16,240 nucleotides of DNA. Source: Planctomycetota bacterium (GTDB lineage: Bacteria; Planctomycetota; PLA2; JAEUHO01). The notes under the pieces were generated by a model. It was not told the DNA's origin. It saw only the letters and a list, made by a program, of their open reading frames with translations, and searched no databases. The stretch spans positions 1 through 16,240 of the forward strand of contig JARGNS010000024.1 of assembly GCA_029213105.1 (NCBI GenBank), read 5' to 3'. Shown here one piece after another: positions 15,985 through 16,240 of this stretch (the stretch's first letter is position 1; each line of letters starts with the position of its first letter). A program made the position numbers and the translations under genes.

Positions 15985-16240
15985 GTGACCTGGACCGATC
16001 GGCTGCTCTGGGCCGCGCTGGGCGTGGATTTCGAGATGTTCGGCAAGGATCACCAGGCCAATGCGCCGGTCTATTCAAAGATCTGCCGCATCCTGGGCGT
16101 CGAGCCGCCAGTGCAATATGTCTACGAGCTGTTCCTGGATGACCAGGGCGAGAAGATTTCCAAGTCCAAGGGCAATGGCCTGTCGGTCGAGGACTGGCTG
16201 CGCTACGCGCCGCAGGAAAGCCTGTCGCAAGACATGTTCC
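15985..16240 (+). CDS. Class I lysyl-tRNA synthetase fragment (KMSKS region), probably joined artificially behind pntB
   Basis: The frame is open from GTG 15985 to the right edge. From about residue 9 it reads WAALGVDFEMFGKDHQANAP, then VYSKICRILG, FLDDQGEKISKSKGNGLSVE and DWLRYAPQESLS. This is the C-terminal half of the catalytic domain of alphaproteobacterial class I LysRS, with the KMSKS motif as KISKS. The N-terminal ~250 residues with the HIGH motif are absent: pntB occupies that space. The first eight codons (VTWTDRLL) do not match LysRS well and carry their own AAGGAG ribosome binding site (15972-15977), so they may be the true start of another gene. Codon use here (TAT, TCA, ATT, CAA, GAA) is less GC-biased than in the rest of the window. 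The end lies outside the window. Confidence 0.75.
   Translation, partial: MTWTDRLLWAALGVDFEMFGKDHQANAPVYSKICRILGVEPPVQYVYELFLDDQGEKISKSKGNGLSVEDWLRYAPQESLSQDMF

Overview
The window is GC-rich DNA with tightly packed, mostly metabolic and membrane genes. It has no rRNA, tRNA, CRISPR array or insertion sequence that I can recognise. High G+C, a secreted formylglycine-type sulfatase, a carboxypeptidase-regulatory-like surface protein and a split pntAA-pntAB-pntB transhydrogenase together suggest a free-living Gram-negative heterotroph. A high-GC planctomycete or relative is my best guess, but this is inference from gene content with no marker gene to confirm it.

Layout. Left edge to 809 (+): the C-terminal half of a SulP anion transporter with its STAS domain. 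A hairpin terminator at 879-906 separates it from a convergent secreted arylsulfatase (931-2496, -). Divergent from the sulfatase is a coupled pair, a DUF3302 (YiaW/YibI-like) small membrane protein and a YiaV/YibH-type HlyD membrane-fusion protein (2687-4308, +). Next come a C11 tract and a small four-helix membrane protein (4353-4802, +), whose stop codon overlaps that of a convergent secreted/membrane protein of unknown function (4799-6571, -). Upstream of it on the minus strand lie a SWIM-SNF2 helicase (6676-9915) and a carboxypeptidase-regulatory-like surface protein (9997-11494). The last is broken in the sequence as given by a frameshift in a G8 run.

A divergent intergenic region (11495-11597) leads into plus-strand genes: ribose-5-phosphate isomerase B (11598-12056), a phospholipase/carboxylesterase-type hydrolase (12077-12760), and the pntAA-pntAB-pntB operon for the proton-translocating NAD(P) transhydrogenase (12840-15983). 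RpiB (pentose phosphate pathway) and the transhydrogenase are both linked to NADPH and carbon metabolism. The sulfatase and SulP transporter could cooperate in sulfate-ester use, although the SulP substrate is not shown by sequence.

The last ~230 bases encode the KMSKS region of an alphaproteobacterial-type class I lysyl-tRNA synthetase without its N-terminal half and with different codon use. This looks like a chimeric join at the contig edge, probably at 16009-16020. I found no convincing new multi-gene system. The most interesting points are the two homopolymer tracts (C11 in a promoter spacer position, G8 in a coding region), -10-like boxes placed 6-8 nt before start codons, an enlarged PntB, the exporter-less DUF3302-HlyD pair, and the unknown two-domain membrane protein at 4799-6571.
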